This document shows, one piece after another, positions 54,401 to 62,252 of a stretch of DNA of 64,000 bases. Position 1 is the stretch's first letter; each line of letters opens with the position of its first letter. The DNA is taken from NCBI RefSeq assembly GCF_900100765.1, contig NZ_FNFO01000001.1, positions 806,001 to 870,000 on the forward strand, written 5' to 3'. The position numbers were made by a program, and so were the translations under genes. The stretch comes from Catalinimonas alkaloidigena. Lineage in GTDB: Bacteria; Bacteroidota; Bacteroidia; Cytophagales; Flexibacteraceae. The notes beneath the pieces are model-generated. The model searched no databases. It had not been told where the DNA came from and saw nothing but the letters and a program-made list of their open reading frames with translations.

Positions 54401-54452
54401 TCCAAAGGAAGAAAAAGTAGTAGGGTGGGCGCGAAAAGTGAAATGGGTTCAT
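51441..54452 (-). CDS. Exported TolB-propeller/amidohydrolase fusion
   Basis: 1003-aa protein. The N-terminal hydrophobic stretch (YYFFFLWMASFATLAQ) is a signal peptide; I start at the ATG at 54452, with 54473 possible. Residues about 30-600 contain at least nine WSPDG motifs of PD40/TolB-like propeller repeats. Residues about 600-1000 are a metal-dependent amidohydrolase: MPGLFEMHSHQYTG supplies the HxH metal ligands, SHEIYPSTHYGVDMVEH further histidines, and TPGTDSPF the catalytic aspartate. The enzyme hydrolyses an amide or ester outside the cytoplasm; imidazolone/peptide-type substrates are usual for the class but unknown here. It is followed by a terminator and preceded by a GNAT gene on the same strand. 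Confidence 0.92.
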   Translation of the reverse strand: MNPFHFSRPPYYFFFLWMASFATLAQPRPDSVTVTLTEGTNMAMALSPDKSTLALDVQGTIWSVPVAGGKAVPLTDPYNDARQPTWSPDGTWVAFQSYRDGNFHLWAVKKDGSGLKQLTYGIYDEREPHWSPDGTQLVFSSDRVSDNSKGNYNIWTLDVASGALTQVTHDPADEYFPSWSPDGKQIIFAAEREQPGIYTVVPGQEATLLIPKAGELSGASWSPDGTTLTYNASTGSTTQLIRYDPATKTETVLSTTGEDVFPFKAAWLTGNELIYTADGQLKRKRIDTKRKPKAIPFQADVTLDRTAYERKKYDFDDTTPRPAKGIMGPVVSPDGTKVVFTALGNLWQLTLGNPTPEKLTDDVYVELDPAWSPDGKFLTYVSDRSGNMDLWVRDLSTGTDKCVADLPGYAMFPSWSPDGTQIAFYENDARNVWGKGALHVVAATGGEPKKLHEELFVPSKPTWSADGKTIALSALEHYSGRYREGVSKVLLVSPEGKPDRWMSPLTNRTLGTRGKNGPVWSPDGRKMAYIQDGLLWTVQVDPQGNPVGPPRRLTNELSDVPTWTGDSQTIVFLAIDQLKRVDLLTGTVEEIPMNLSWSPEKPSGTVVIHAGRLFDGKNEHYRENVDVVLEGNRIRDILPHQDGRNGTLVDASDKVVMPGLFEMHSHQYTGVGEILGRTWLSYGITSVREPGADPYDALQRKEAWSSGAQPGPREFFTGNLTDGERVYYGLANSISTGGQVELELERAARLDYDMIKTYVRISDLMQERITHFAHEHGIPVSSHEIYPSTHYGVDMVEHIGATSRRGYSPKLTELNHSYQDVIQIIAQSGINITPTVALTGGFYTEYTRDTTIQTNRQFLALYPAAYVAGMQQSAAMISKIRPGYLENYKAVGPTIRTLLDNGARITPGTDSPFIPYGTSLHVEIHNFVEDGKFTPFEALRSATLWSAEAIGVGKDLGSLEPGKLADLVIVSGDPLQRIEDTWNVETVFKNGIRYDIDALLTKP

Positions 54453-54492
54453 GGACAGGAGGAGTGAGTTCAAAAGGGTTGATGCTTAGGGT

Positions 54493-55050
54493 TTATTGTG
54501 ACGAATGAGATAGTGTGTCGTGCGAGGAGGCAGACGGCGGTTTGGAAGCCGGCGTCTGCAAAAAGCGCTGCATGAAAATCAGGTCGAGCCAGCGGTCGAA
54601 CTTGTAACCGATCTCCCGGAACCGACCGATCTCTTCAAAACCGAACTTGCGGTGGAGGGCATAGCTCCCGGCATTGCTGCCGTCGATGCCCGCAATCATG
54701 GTGTGGAAACCCTGCGCCGTTGCCAGGGCAATCAACCGACCGAGCAGCAGTTTGCCGACGCCCTGCCCGCGAAAGGAATCCGCGACGTAGAGGGAGTGCT
54801 CCACGCTGAAGCGGTACGCGTCCCACGGCCGGAAGATGCCGTACGTGCCGAAACCAATGGCCCGGCGTTCGTGATCGGCCACCACCACCGGCATTCCGTC
54901 GGCCTGTTTCTTCAACCACCAGGCGTGTTGGGTTTCCAACGACCGGGGGTGGTAGTCGTAGACGGCCGACGTATGCAGGATGGCATCGTTGATGATCTCC
55001 ACGATGTTCGGCAGATCTTCCGCTGCCGCGGCACGCAGGCTAACCTCCAT
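54493..55050 (-). CDS. GNAT N-acetyltransferase, phosphinothricin acetyltransferase-like
   Basis: 185-aa cytosolic acetyltransferase. VSLRAAAAEDLPNIVEIIND, RSLETQHAWWLKKQ and VEHSLYVADSFRGQGVGKLL (acetyl-CoA loop) match the PAT/MnaT-like subgroup that acetylates amino acid analogues such as phosphinothricin or methionine sulfoximine. GSNAGSYALHRKFGFEEIGR completes motif B. The natural substrate is not evident from sequence. The stop lies 40 bases from the amidohydrolase start, so the two may share a transcript. Confidence 0.88.
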   Translation of the reverse strand: MEVSLRAAAAEDLPNIVEIINDAILHTSAVYDYHPRSLETQHAWWLKKQADGMPVVVADHERRAIGFGTYGIFRPWDAYRFSVEHSLYVADSFRGQGVGKLLLGRLIALATAQGFHTMIAGIDGSNAGSYALHRKFGFEEIGRFREIGYKFDRWLDLIFMQRFLQTPASKPPSASSHDTLSHSSQ

Positions 55051-55070
55051 AGGCGAACAAGACGGGTGAA

Positions 55071-55100
55071 ATCCTCCGCCAGACCGGGCCGACGGAGGAT
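55071..55100 (-). terminator. Hairpin after susD-like gene
   Basis: ATCCTCCG (55071-55078) pairs with CGGAGGAT (55093-55100), followed on the minus strand by TTTCACC. It lies just past the SusD-like stop at 55110. The U-tract is weak. Confidence 0.5.
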
Positions 55101-55109
55101 CGGGTTTCG

Positions 55110-56567
55110 TTATTGATTCAGAGGGGTTGGGACAAACAGATCCGGCACCGGGCTGGGCGCGCTGGTGTTGGAGTTGATCTCACTCTGGCTGTAGATCATC
55201 CGTTGCGGAATGACGGAGCCGGTAACCGGCGTCAGCTTGATGCCCACGGTCTCCTTCTGCGTACGCCGGAGGTCGTAAAAGCCCAGCTTCTGACCGATGA
55301 AGCTCACGTAACGTTCCTCCAGAATCTCGTCCAGCAACGCATCGGCAGCACTGAGTCCGTCGGGATTCGCCATGCCTCCAGCCGCGAAGTCGGCCTCCGC
55401 GTAGGCGTCGTACCGGAGGGGGTAATGCTGCTGGTACGACGCGTCGAGGTAGCCCCCCGCGTTCAGGTAGGCGCGGTACTCGTTGAGTGCGGCCAGTCCG
55501 GTGGCGAAATCCATACTCCGCGCGCCCGCTTCGGCCTGGGTGAGCAGGTTTTCCTGATACGTCACCAACGGAAAGGCGGCGCTCTGCGCGATGAAGCCCC
55601 GCATGGAGTCGGTCGCGGCAATGGGGCGGTAGTTCGGCACCAGCCCATCGGTCACGCTCAGGGCGCCCAGGTTCATGAAGTTGTAGTTAAACCGTGCCGA
55701 CTCGTCGGTCTTGGCATCGCCGCGGTAGTTGGCGTGGTCGGGATTGAGCAGCGTCGTCACGTAAGCCCCTTCCGAGTTCATGTCGCCCGCGCGCGACCGC
55801 GCCACAAATGTGTAGTACATGTTTTCGTTGGCCCCGACCGTGTTGCCGTGCGGTGCCATCATGGAGTTGGCCGGCACACTGACGCCCTGCAACGACTCCT
55901 GATACGCCAGGTCGAAGGCGCGGGTGTGGAGATAAAAGCGGGCTTTCAGCGTATGCGCCACTTCGGCCCACTTGGCGGCGTCGCCCCCGAAATGGATGTC
56001 GGCCACGCCGGGCGAAGTTCCGATGCCCGACGTCAACTCTTCGAGGGCTTCGGACAACAGTGCCTGCACATCGGCATAGACCTGGGCCTGCGGGTCGAAC
56101 GTGGGGTTGGGAAAGTCCCTGATCTGGGCCGCCTCGCGGTAGGGCACGTCGCCCCAACAGGCCGCCGCTGTTCCGATGGCGTGTGCCTGTAACACCTTGG
56201 CGATGCCGATCACCAGGCGGTTGTTGACCTGTTCCGACTTGGCGATGATCTGGTTGGTCTGCTCCAGCACCCCGTAATAGACGTTCTGCCAGATCTGGTC
56301 GAACGTGGCGCCGTTGGCGTTGTATGTATACAGGTCCTTGTACTGACGATCGACGCCGGTGAAGTAGCCGGACCACAGCCCCGACAGGCGGGCCGTGTGC
56401 CCTTCGTGGATGGTGATGTTGGCCAGTTCGGCGCCGGTGAGCATCAGTTCGGCCGAGGCGTCGGTGGGATTATTGGGGTCTTTGTTCAGACCTTCAACCA
56501 GCGATTCGCAGGCCGGAAGGCTAAGTGCCAGAAGTGCCAGGAGGCTATAGGTAATGACTTTTTTCAT
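55110..56567 (-). CDS. SusD/RagB-like outer-membrane lipoprotein (SusD-like_2)
   Basis: 485-aa surface lipoprotein with lipobox LSLPAC (C20). The opening GLNKDPNNPTDASAELMLTG and the mid-protein HTLKARFYLHTRAFDLAYQE are typical of the SusD-like_2 branch, which lacks the classical starch-type C-terminus. It partners the SusC-type transporter encoded 334 bases upstream in the same direction. No glycosidase is adjacent and the next genes are an acetyltransferase and an amidohydrolase, so a peptide or amide substrate is as plausible as a glycan. Confidence 0.93.
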   Translation of the reverse strand: MKKVITYSLLALLALSLPACESLVEGLNKDPNNPTDASAELMLTGAELANITIHEGHTARLSGLWSGYFTGVDRQYKDLYTYNANGATFDQIWQNVYYGVLEQTNQIIAKSEQVNNRLVIGIAKVLQAHAIGTAAACWGDVPYREAAQIRDFPNPTFDPQAQVYADVQALLSEALEELTSGIGTSPGVADIHFGGDAAKWAEVAHTLKARFYLHTRAFDLAYQESLQGVSVPANSMMAPHGNTVGANENMYYTFVARSRAGDMNSEGAYVTTLLNPDHANYRGDAKTDESARFNYNFMNLGALSVTDGLVPNYRPIAATDSMRGFIAQSAAFPLVTYQENLLTQAEAGARSMDFATGLAALNEYRAYLNAGGYLDASYQQHYPLRYDAYAEADFAAGGMANPDGLSAADALLDEILEERYVSFIGQKLGFYDLRRTQKETVGIKLTPVTGSVIPQRMIYSQSEINSNTSAPSPVPDLFVPTPLNQ

Positions 56568-56760
56568 GGAAAAGCGTTTGAAGTTGGGTGATCGGTTTTA
56601 AGGTTGCAGGTTCGGAATGCGGGAAGTAGAAAGTTTAAGAGGTAAAGCGTACAGTGCTGAGGAGACGATGCGTTCCGAGAGGTTTTTAGAACGTGGAGTG
56701 CTAAAGAGTTGAGGGTTTACACCGAACTGGACGGCGAGAAGCTCCTTTAGAGGAATGTGC

Positions 56761-56900
56761 TCCCATTTCTCTTTTTTTCCTGCCAGCCGACCGACGGCCT
56801 TTTTTGTTTGCCGTCGTACGTCATACCCTCCGCGCTTTTCACTCTGCGCTATTCGCTCATGTTCTCATTCAAGAATTCCTTCATTTTCCCGCGCCCCGCG
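56761..56900 (+). repeat. Intergenic repeat family, full copy
   Basis: Contains the core GCCGACCGACGGCCTTTT (56786-56803), GCCGTCGTACGTCA, CCCTCCGCGC, then CGCTATTCGCTCATG and CAAGAATTCCTTCATT. It parallels the inverted copy at 46521-46670 over its whole length. It fills most of the gap between the two genes at 56568-56901; the rest shows no gene. Confidence 0.65.
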
Positions 56901-56901
56901 C

Positions 56902-59900
56902 TTAATAGGTAATCGTCAGGGTGAGCAGGTACGAGCGCGTGCCGGGCGTATTGAAGTAGTCCATGCCCCGCCCGTTCGAAACGCCCGTCAGGTTGGTTTC
57001 GGGATCGACCCCGACCACCTGGGTCCAGAGCAGCAGGTTGCGTCCGGTCGCCGTGATGTCGAGCGCGTGGAGTTTGGTTTTTTTCTGGAAACCTTCGGAC
57101 GCGAGGTGGTAGCTGAGGGCCACCTGCCGCAGCCGCGTCCAGCTGGCGTCTTCGATAAACTGCTCTTTCAGCGAGCCGAAGCCGCTGCCCAGCGTGGTGT
57201 AGAACGACTCGTCGAGCAGTACCGGACCGGCGCCGTAGTCGGCGATGTTACCGCGCACCGTCGTACCGGCGTCGAACGTTGCCCCCGCGTAATTGACCAG
57301 CGGCTCGCTCAGGGTAATCTCCTTGCCCACGTCAGCGTGTGTGCCGAAGTTGTACATGATGCTGCGCGTACCGCTGTAGATGTCGCCACCCTGCGAGGTC
57401 TCGAACAGCACGTTGAGCGAAAACTGCTTGTAGTCGATCGTACCGCCGAAGCCGCCGCGCCAGTCGGGGTTGGGGTTGCCGATCACGCCGCTGGTCGGTG
57501 CCACCGTCGGGAATCCGTTGGCATCCAGCACCAGCGAGCCGTCGTCGTTGCGGGCGTAGCGCCCGCCCCAGTGAACGCCCACCGGCTGCCCTTCGACGGC
57601 GCGACTGTCCATAAAGTCGAGAATGCCGTCGAGGAAGATCGACTCCGTGCCGGCCAGGTCGAGCACCTGGTTACGGTTGCGGTTGAAGTTGCCGTTCAGC
57701 GTCACCCGGACGTGGTTGGTCTGGAGCAGGCTGTAAGAGAGGTCCAGTTCTACCCCTTTGTTTTCCAGCGTTGCGGCATTGGTATACTTGGAGGCAAACC
57801 CGGTCGAGGCGGCCAGCGTTACCGGCACGAGCAGATCTTCTACCTTGTTCTGGTAGTAGGTGAACGCCACCGCCAGTTTGTCGTTCAGGAAGCGCAAATC
57901 AGCCCCCAGTTCGTATTCCGTTTTGCGTTCCGGTTTCAACTGGTCGTCCCCCTGTTCCTTGCTCTGGATAAAAGCGCCGTTGCCGAACTGGGAGCCGACC
58001 AGCACATCGCCCCAGGGACTGTTGGAGAACTCGGCCGTCACGAAGTCAGTCGTGGTACGGTAGGGCAGGGGTTGCACGCCCACCACGCCGTACGAAGCCC
58101 GCAGCTTGCCGAAGGAGAGCACCGGCGAGCTGCGCAGAAACGCAAGGTCCGTGAACTGCCAGGCGACGTCGGCCGAGGGATAAAAAAACGTTTTGCTCGC
58201 ATTTTCGCCGAACGTAGAGGCCGATTCGGCCGCGCCCGACAGGTTCAGGAAGACCGAGCTGTAGAGGCCGAGGTTGAGCGTGGAGTAGAGCCGCGTGGTG
58301 CGGATGTGGCTGTAAACGTTTTGCGGATTTTTGTTGGTCGCCGTGGCATTCGAGAAATTCTGCGGTCCGTCGGCAATCAGGAAGTTGTTGATGGTGGCCC
58401 CCAGGTTGCGGTACTGCCGGTCGTTGATGTTGAAGCCGCCTACCAGCGTAGACGACACCACGTTGCCGAAGCTTTTGACCACCCGCCCGATCAGGTCGAA
58501 GTTTTTCTCGGTCTCTTTCGTGATGACGTTCTCAAACTGTCCGTTGGCCGCTCCGATCACGTCACCCACCGGAAAATCGTTGATGCGTTCGTCGGTATAG
58601 AAATCGACGCCGCCCCGGGCCGTCAGGTCGAACCACTGAACCGGCTTGATGTTCAGTTCCGAACTGACGATGAAGCGGTCGACCGCCGAGCTGTTTTCCT
58701 GTTCGTACATGGCCCAGAGCGGGTTGTTGTAGATCGGGTTGGCGTTGTTGCCCAGGTAGCGCCGGTACGACCGCTGCCGGTTCAGGAGGGGCGAGGCGTT
58801 GGGCGTGGCGTAGTAACTGCCAATGTAGTCGGTCACGTCGAAGTCGGGCGGGTTGCGCAAGAGGCCCACAATTACCCCGGCGGTGTTGTTCCCGCGCTGC
58901 ACCCGGTCGGACGTACTGCGGACGTAGTTGGCCTGTGTCGAGAGTTTGACGATCTTGTTGAACTTCCGTTCGGAGTTGAAGCGGATTGTGGTCCGGCGGT
59001 AGTCGCTGTTGCCGCGGATCACGCCGTTTTGCTTCAGGTCACCCAGGCTAAAGAAAAAGCTGGATTTTTCGCCGCCGCCGCTCATGCTGAGCGAATTTTC
59101 CCAGAAACGGCCGGTCTGAAACACCTTGTCGTAGTTGGAGTCGGTGTACAGATCCTGTGTGTTCTTTTCCAGAATCGGGTAGTAGCGCGTGCCGGTGGCG
59201 TACCCTTCGAAGAATTCGCCGTCGGTCTTGACCACATCCTCACCCCCCGTGCGGTCCGCGATCTTGTCGCCCCACGACGTAGACGCGGTCGGACTGTACG
59301 CACCGCCGCTGCCCTGCCCAAAAGCGCTCTGCCGGGGGTGGAACCGGTTGACCTGATCGAACGAATAGGTCGACGAGTATGTGATGTTGAGTTTGTCGTT
59401 CTGTTGTCCTTTTTTCGTGGTGATGACGATCACGCCGTTGGCCGCCCGCGAGCCCCACAGCGCCGCCGCCGAGGCACCTTTCAGAATCTGCATCGAAGCA
59501 ATGTCGTTCGGGTTGATGTCGTTGAGGCGGGACTGTTGCACCACGCCTCCCGACGTCGAGCCTTCGGACGTATTGCTGATCGGGATGCCGTCGAGAATGA
59601 TCAGCGGTTGCGAATTTCCGGTGATGGTGCTTTGCCCCCGGATCTGGATGTAGGAACCCGCGCCCGGATCGCCCGCCGAACGGGTCACCTGCACCCCGGC
59701 CGCGCGTCCGGCCATGCTGTTGATCAGCCCCGCTTCGCCCGACTTGGCCAGCGCCTCGCCGTTGATTTTCGAGCTGGTGGACCCCAGGTGGTCGGCGTCC
59801 TCCTCGAAGCCTAGAGCGTTGACCACCACTTCGTTGAGTTGCCGGGTATCGGTTTGCATCGCCACGTCGAGGGTCGACTGATTGCCCACCGGCAGTTCCT

Positions 59901-60138
59901 GACTGAGAAACCCGATGAACGAAAAAATGAGTCTGTCGTCCGGGCCCGGCACCGTCAGGGTGTAGTGCCCGTCGAGGTCGGTAATGGTGCCGATGGGGGT
60001 GCCTTTCACCAGCACGTTCACCCCGGGCAGGGCGGAGCCGTCGTCGGCAAGGGTCACCGTACCGGTCACGGTGCGTTCCTGGGCCATCAGTGCGCCAACT
60101 GTCAGGAGCCAGAACAGAAGGGGTAATGTGTGTTTCAT
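56902..60138 (-). CDS. SusC/RagA-type TonB-dependent transporter
   Basis: 1078-aa outer-membrane transporter with signal peptide ending GALMAQ. A carboxypeptidase-D-like domain spans about 22-95 (VTGTVTLADDGSALPGVNVL). A TonB-box-like EVVVNALGFEED follows, then a plug with GSYIQIRGQSTITGN and NPNDIASMQILKGASAAALW, and a barrel ending SYLLTLTITY. There is no STN domain, so no sigma signalling is expected. It pairs with the SusD-like gene downstream. The 5' region of about 530 bases holds the terminator of the next operon but no recognisable promoter. Confidence 0.95.
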   Translation of the reverse strand: MKHTLPLLFWLLTVGALMAQERTVTGTVTLADDGSALPGVNVLVKGTPIGTITDLDGHYTLTVPGPDDRLIFSFIGFLSQELPVGNQSTLDVAMQTDTRQLNEVVVNALGFEEDADHLGSTSSKINGEALAKSGEAGLINSMAGRAAGVQVTRSAGDPGAGSYIQIRGQSTITGNSQPLIILDGIPISNTSEGSTSGGVVQQSRLNDINPNDIASMQILKGASAAALWGSRAANGVIVITTKKGQQNDKLNITYSSTYSFDQVNRFHPRQSAFGQGSGGAYSPTASTSWGDKIADRTGGEDVVKTDGEFFEGYATGTRYYPILEKNTQDLYTDSNYDKVFQTGRFWENSLSMSGGGEKSSFFFSLGDLKQNGVIRGNSDYRRTTIRFNSERKFNKIVKLSTQANYVRSTSDRVQRGNNTAGVIVGLLRNPPDFDVTDYIGSYYATPNASPLLNRQRSYRRYLGNNANPIYNNPLWAMYEQENSSAVDRFIVSSELNIKPVQWFDLTARGGVDFYTDERINDFPVGDVIGAANGQFENVITKETEKNFDLIGRVVKSFGNVVSSTLVGGFNINDRQYRNLGATINNFLIADGPQNFSNATATNKNPQNVYSHIRTTRLYSTLNLGLYSSVFLNLSGAAESASTFGENASKTFFYPSADVAWQFTDLAFLRSSPVLSFGKLRASYGVVGVQPLPYRTTTDFVTAEFSNSPWGDVLVGSQFGNGAFIQSKEQGDDQLKPERKTEYELGADLRFLNDKLAVAFTYYQNKVEDLLVPVTLAASTGFASKYTNAATLENKGVELDLSYSLLQTNHVRVTLNGNFNRNRNQVLDLAGTESIFLDGILDFMDSRAVEGQPVGVHWGGRYARNDDGSLVLDANGFPTVAPTSGVIGNPNPDWRGGFGGTIDYKQFSLNVLFETSQGGDIYSGTRSIMYNFGTHADVGKEITLSEPLVNYAGATFDAGTTVRGNIADYGAGPVLLDESFYTTLGSGFGSLKEQFIEDASWTRLRQVALSYHLASEGFQKKTKLHALDITATGRNLLLWTQVVGVDPETNLTGVSNGRGMDYFNTPGTRSYLLTLTITY

Positions 60139-60604
60139 GCGAAAAATCTAGGGTTAGGTAAATGCAATACAAGCCTGGTCGACTTGCCGAAGCAGGCCGA
60201 AACATGGAGGTTCGGAAGGCATGCGCTGAAGCACAGCACACCCCGCAGTAGGTGCTATGGTGTGGTGGAGCCGAGGGTACTCAGGCGCGGAGCACGTTAC
60301 GGCCGAAAAAGGGAGACTCGTTGGCTAAAAGAAGAGGAAAAAGAGTCTCTGTATGGTGAAGTGAGTGATGGGCGGAATTATAATTGCTGAATGTATGGTA
60401 AAACAAAATTCGATGCAAGTACTGGTGGCAGAAGGGTGATTTTTTTTCATCTGCCGATCCGCCGTGTTGGTCGGTAGACCTCCACCAGCATCCAAAAGCT
60501 GTCGACCAAGAGCCCCTGACGGGGGAATAAGGACATGTACTAAAAAATAAGAAAAAACAGCGCGTGCCCACACCCGACAGTGGCTGAACCAACTGGCCAG
60601 GAAC
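60139..60604. other. Intergenic region upstream of susC
   Basis: No gene seen. It includes an AT-rich patch near 60370-60420 (AATTATAATTGCTGAATG) that may hold the susC promoter; I could not assign boxes. Confidence 0.5.
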
Positions 60605-60639
60605 AAAAAAGTGCCGGAAGGCCATTCTTCTTCCGGCAC
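60605..60639 (-). terminator. Intrinsic terminator after SusD-like gene
   Basis: GTGCCGGAAG at 60611-60620 pairs perfectly with CTTCCGGCAC at 60630-60639. On the minus strand TTTTTT follows (60610-60605). It lies 34 bases past the stop at 60673. Confidence 0.9.
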
Positions 60640-60672
60640 CTGTCGTTGAAGACTCAACGGAAAACCCACCGA

Positions 60673-62130
60673 CTAATTAGCCCACCAGAGTTTGAACAGT
60701 TTGTTGTTTTCGGCCTCCTGGTGATCGAGCGCTTCGTGGAAATGCGCGTTGTTCAGCGCCTCTTCGGACGAGGGGTAAGGCAGGCGCGTTGGGATCACGT
60801 CGTTGTTGACGTTCAGTTCCGGGGGTGTCAGGTCCGGAATGCCCGTGCGGCGCTGTTCCGTCCAGGCTTCCATGCCTTGTCCGTACAACGCGATCCACTT
60901 CTGTTCCAGAATCTGCGCGTAGCCCGCTTCGCCGCCCTGGTACGCCACGCTGCTCAGGTACGCGTCGCTGGGCGTCAGGCCGTACTGCGCAAACGACGCC
61001 CGAATCCCGTTTTCGTAGTTTGTGGCGGCATCGCCTGCGGCGGCCACGCCCCGGTGGGCGGCTTCGGCCAGCGCAAACCACAGTTCGGCGTACGACATGA
61101 TGACGGCCGGGGCCGTCGCCGCCGTGAAGTACGACCCCACCTTCGACGTTTTGGTCAGGCCCAGGGCGTTGGCATCGCTGCCCGACAGGCCATTCGGCAC
61201 GCCGGTGTAGTCGCCGCCGTCGGCGGGCAGGTTGGCGTAGATCGCCAGCCGCGGATCGTCCAGGCTTTTGAGTTGGTCCACCAGCGTTTTGCTCACCCGG
61301 TGGTCGTCGCGCGTCAGGCGGTTCTGGTTCACGGGGTTGTTGTTCGGCGCGGCGTTGAGGTAATTAAGGGCGGCGTGCTCGGCCACCGACTCAAACACGG
61401 GATACTGCGTGGGGTTGGTCAGGATGCGCGTCATCTCCGCCACGACGTCAATCACCGGATCGGGCGCGCCCAGTTGCCGGTTCAGCAGGCGGAGGCTCAG
61501 CGAGTTGGCAAACTTCTTCCATTTCAGCATGTCGCCTCCGTAAAGAATATCGCCGCCGACGGTGGGGCCGCCCACCACAATCATGTCGCTGGCCGTTTTC
61601 AGTTCCTGCACCATCCCGGCGTAGACGTCTTTCTGGGCGTCGTATGTAGGACTCAGCGTGCCTTCCAGGCCCTCCAGTGCGGCGGTGTAGGGAATGTCGC
61701 CGTAAATGTCGGTCAGCAGCGAAAAGACCCACGAGCGCATGATCATCGCCACGGCCTGGTAGTTGGGGTTGCCGTTTTCGGCCCCCAGGTCGTACACTTC
61801 CTGCAGGTTGGGTAGTGACTCGATGTAAAGGTCGCGCCAGGTGTTGTCGATGATGTCGTTGCTCAGGTTGTACTGATCGGACGACGTGTACTGGATGCGG
61901 GCCCAGTGCTGCGCAAACAGGTTGCCCACGTCGGCCAGGCTGTAGGTGCCGGTGCCCCAGTACAGGTCCACGGCGCTTTTGATGCCGTAGGGCAGAAACA
62001 GGTCGGCCGACGCCTCGACCGGGTCGTTCGGGTTCGCGTTGATCTCGTCGAAGTTGTGCGTGCAGCCGCTCGCCAGCCAGAGAGAACCCACCAGGCCCAG
62101 CGAAGAGATGCGTATCAAGTGTCGTTTCAT
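60673..62130 (-). CDS. SusD/RagB-like outer-membrane lipoprotein (SusD-like_2)
   Basis: 485-aa surface lipoprotein with lipobox LASGC (C23) and the family opening FDEINANPNDPVEASADLFL. Further markers are MIMRSWVFSLLTDIYGDIPY, MLKWKKFANSLSLRLLNRQL and ILEQKWIALYGQGMEAWTEQ, all typical of SusD-like_2. It partners the SusC-type transporter encoded upstream. It has the same length as the other SusD-like_2 protein here but clearly different sequence, so the two systems should bind different ligands. A strong terminator follows. Confidence 0.94.
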   Translation of the reverse strand: MKRHLIRISSLGLVGSLWLASGCTHNFDEINANPNDPVEASADLFLPYGIKSAVDLYWGTGTYSLADVGNLFAQHWARIQYTSSDQYNLSNDIIDNTWRDLYIESLPNLQEVYDLGAENGNPNYQAVAMIMRSWVFSLLTDIYGDIPYTAALEGLEGTLSPTYDAQKDVYAGMVQELKTASDMIVVGGPTVGGDILYGGDMLKWKKFANSLSLRLLNRQLGAPDPVIDVVAEMTRILTNPTQYPVFESVAEHAALNYLNAAPNNNPVNQNRLTRDDHRVSKTLVDQLKSLDDPRLAIYANLPADGGDYTGVPNGLSGSDANALGLTKTSKVGSYFTAATAPAVIMSYAELWFALAEAAHRGVAAAGDAATNYENGIRASFAQYGLTPSDAYLSSVAYQGGEAGYAQILEQKWIALYGQGMEAWTEQRRTGIPDLTPPELNVNNDVIPTRLPYPSSEEALNNAHFHEALDHQEAENNKLFKLWWAN

Positions 62131-62154
62131 AAAATTCGGTTTTCAAGTTTAAGC

Positions 62155-62240
62155 CAATGGCTTAAGGGTTAACGCTTAACGCTTAACGAAATACCAAGAA
62201 GTCAGGCATCGATCTACTTTGAGCGTTAAGCTTCTAAGCT
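62155..62240. repeat. Degenerate TTAACGC tandem repeats
   Basis: GGTTAACGCTTAACGCTTAACG and a later GAGCGTTAAGCTTCTAAGC lie between the SusC stop and SusD start. Similar units occur at 46732-46810. Confidence 0.5.
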
Positions 62241-62252
62241 TTTTGCGTCTGA

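Noticed and set aside
56755-59814. Open frame of about 1000 codons on the plus strand opposite the susC gene
   Set aside because: It is antisense to a clear TonB-dependent transporter and its translation lacks domains or a signal peptide. GC-rich codon bias opens the opposite frame.
62190-62215. Resemblance to the permease promoter element (minus strand CCTGACTTCTTGGTA)
   Set aside because: The first TTGGCA half is missing, no dyads are found nearby, and it lies inside a degenerate repeat, so it is probably chance.
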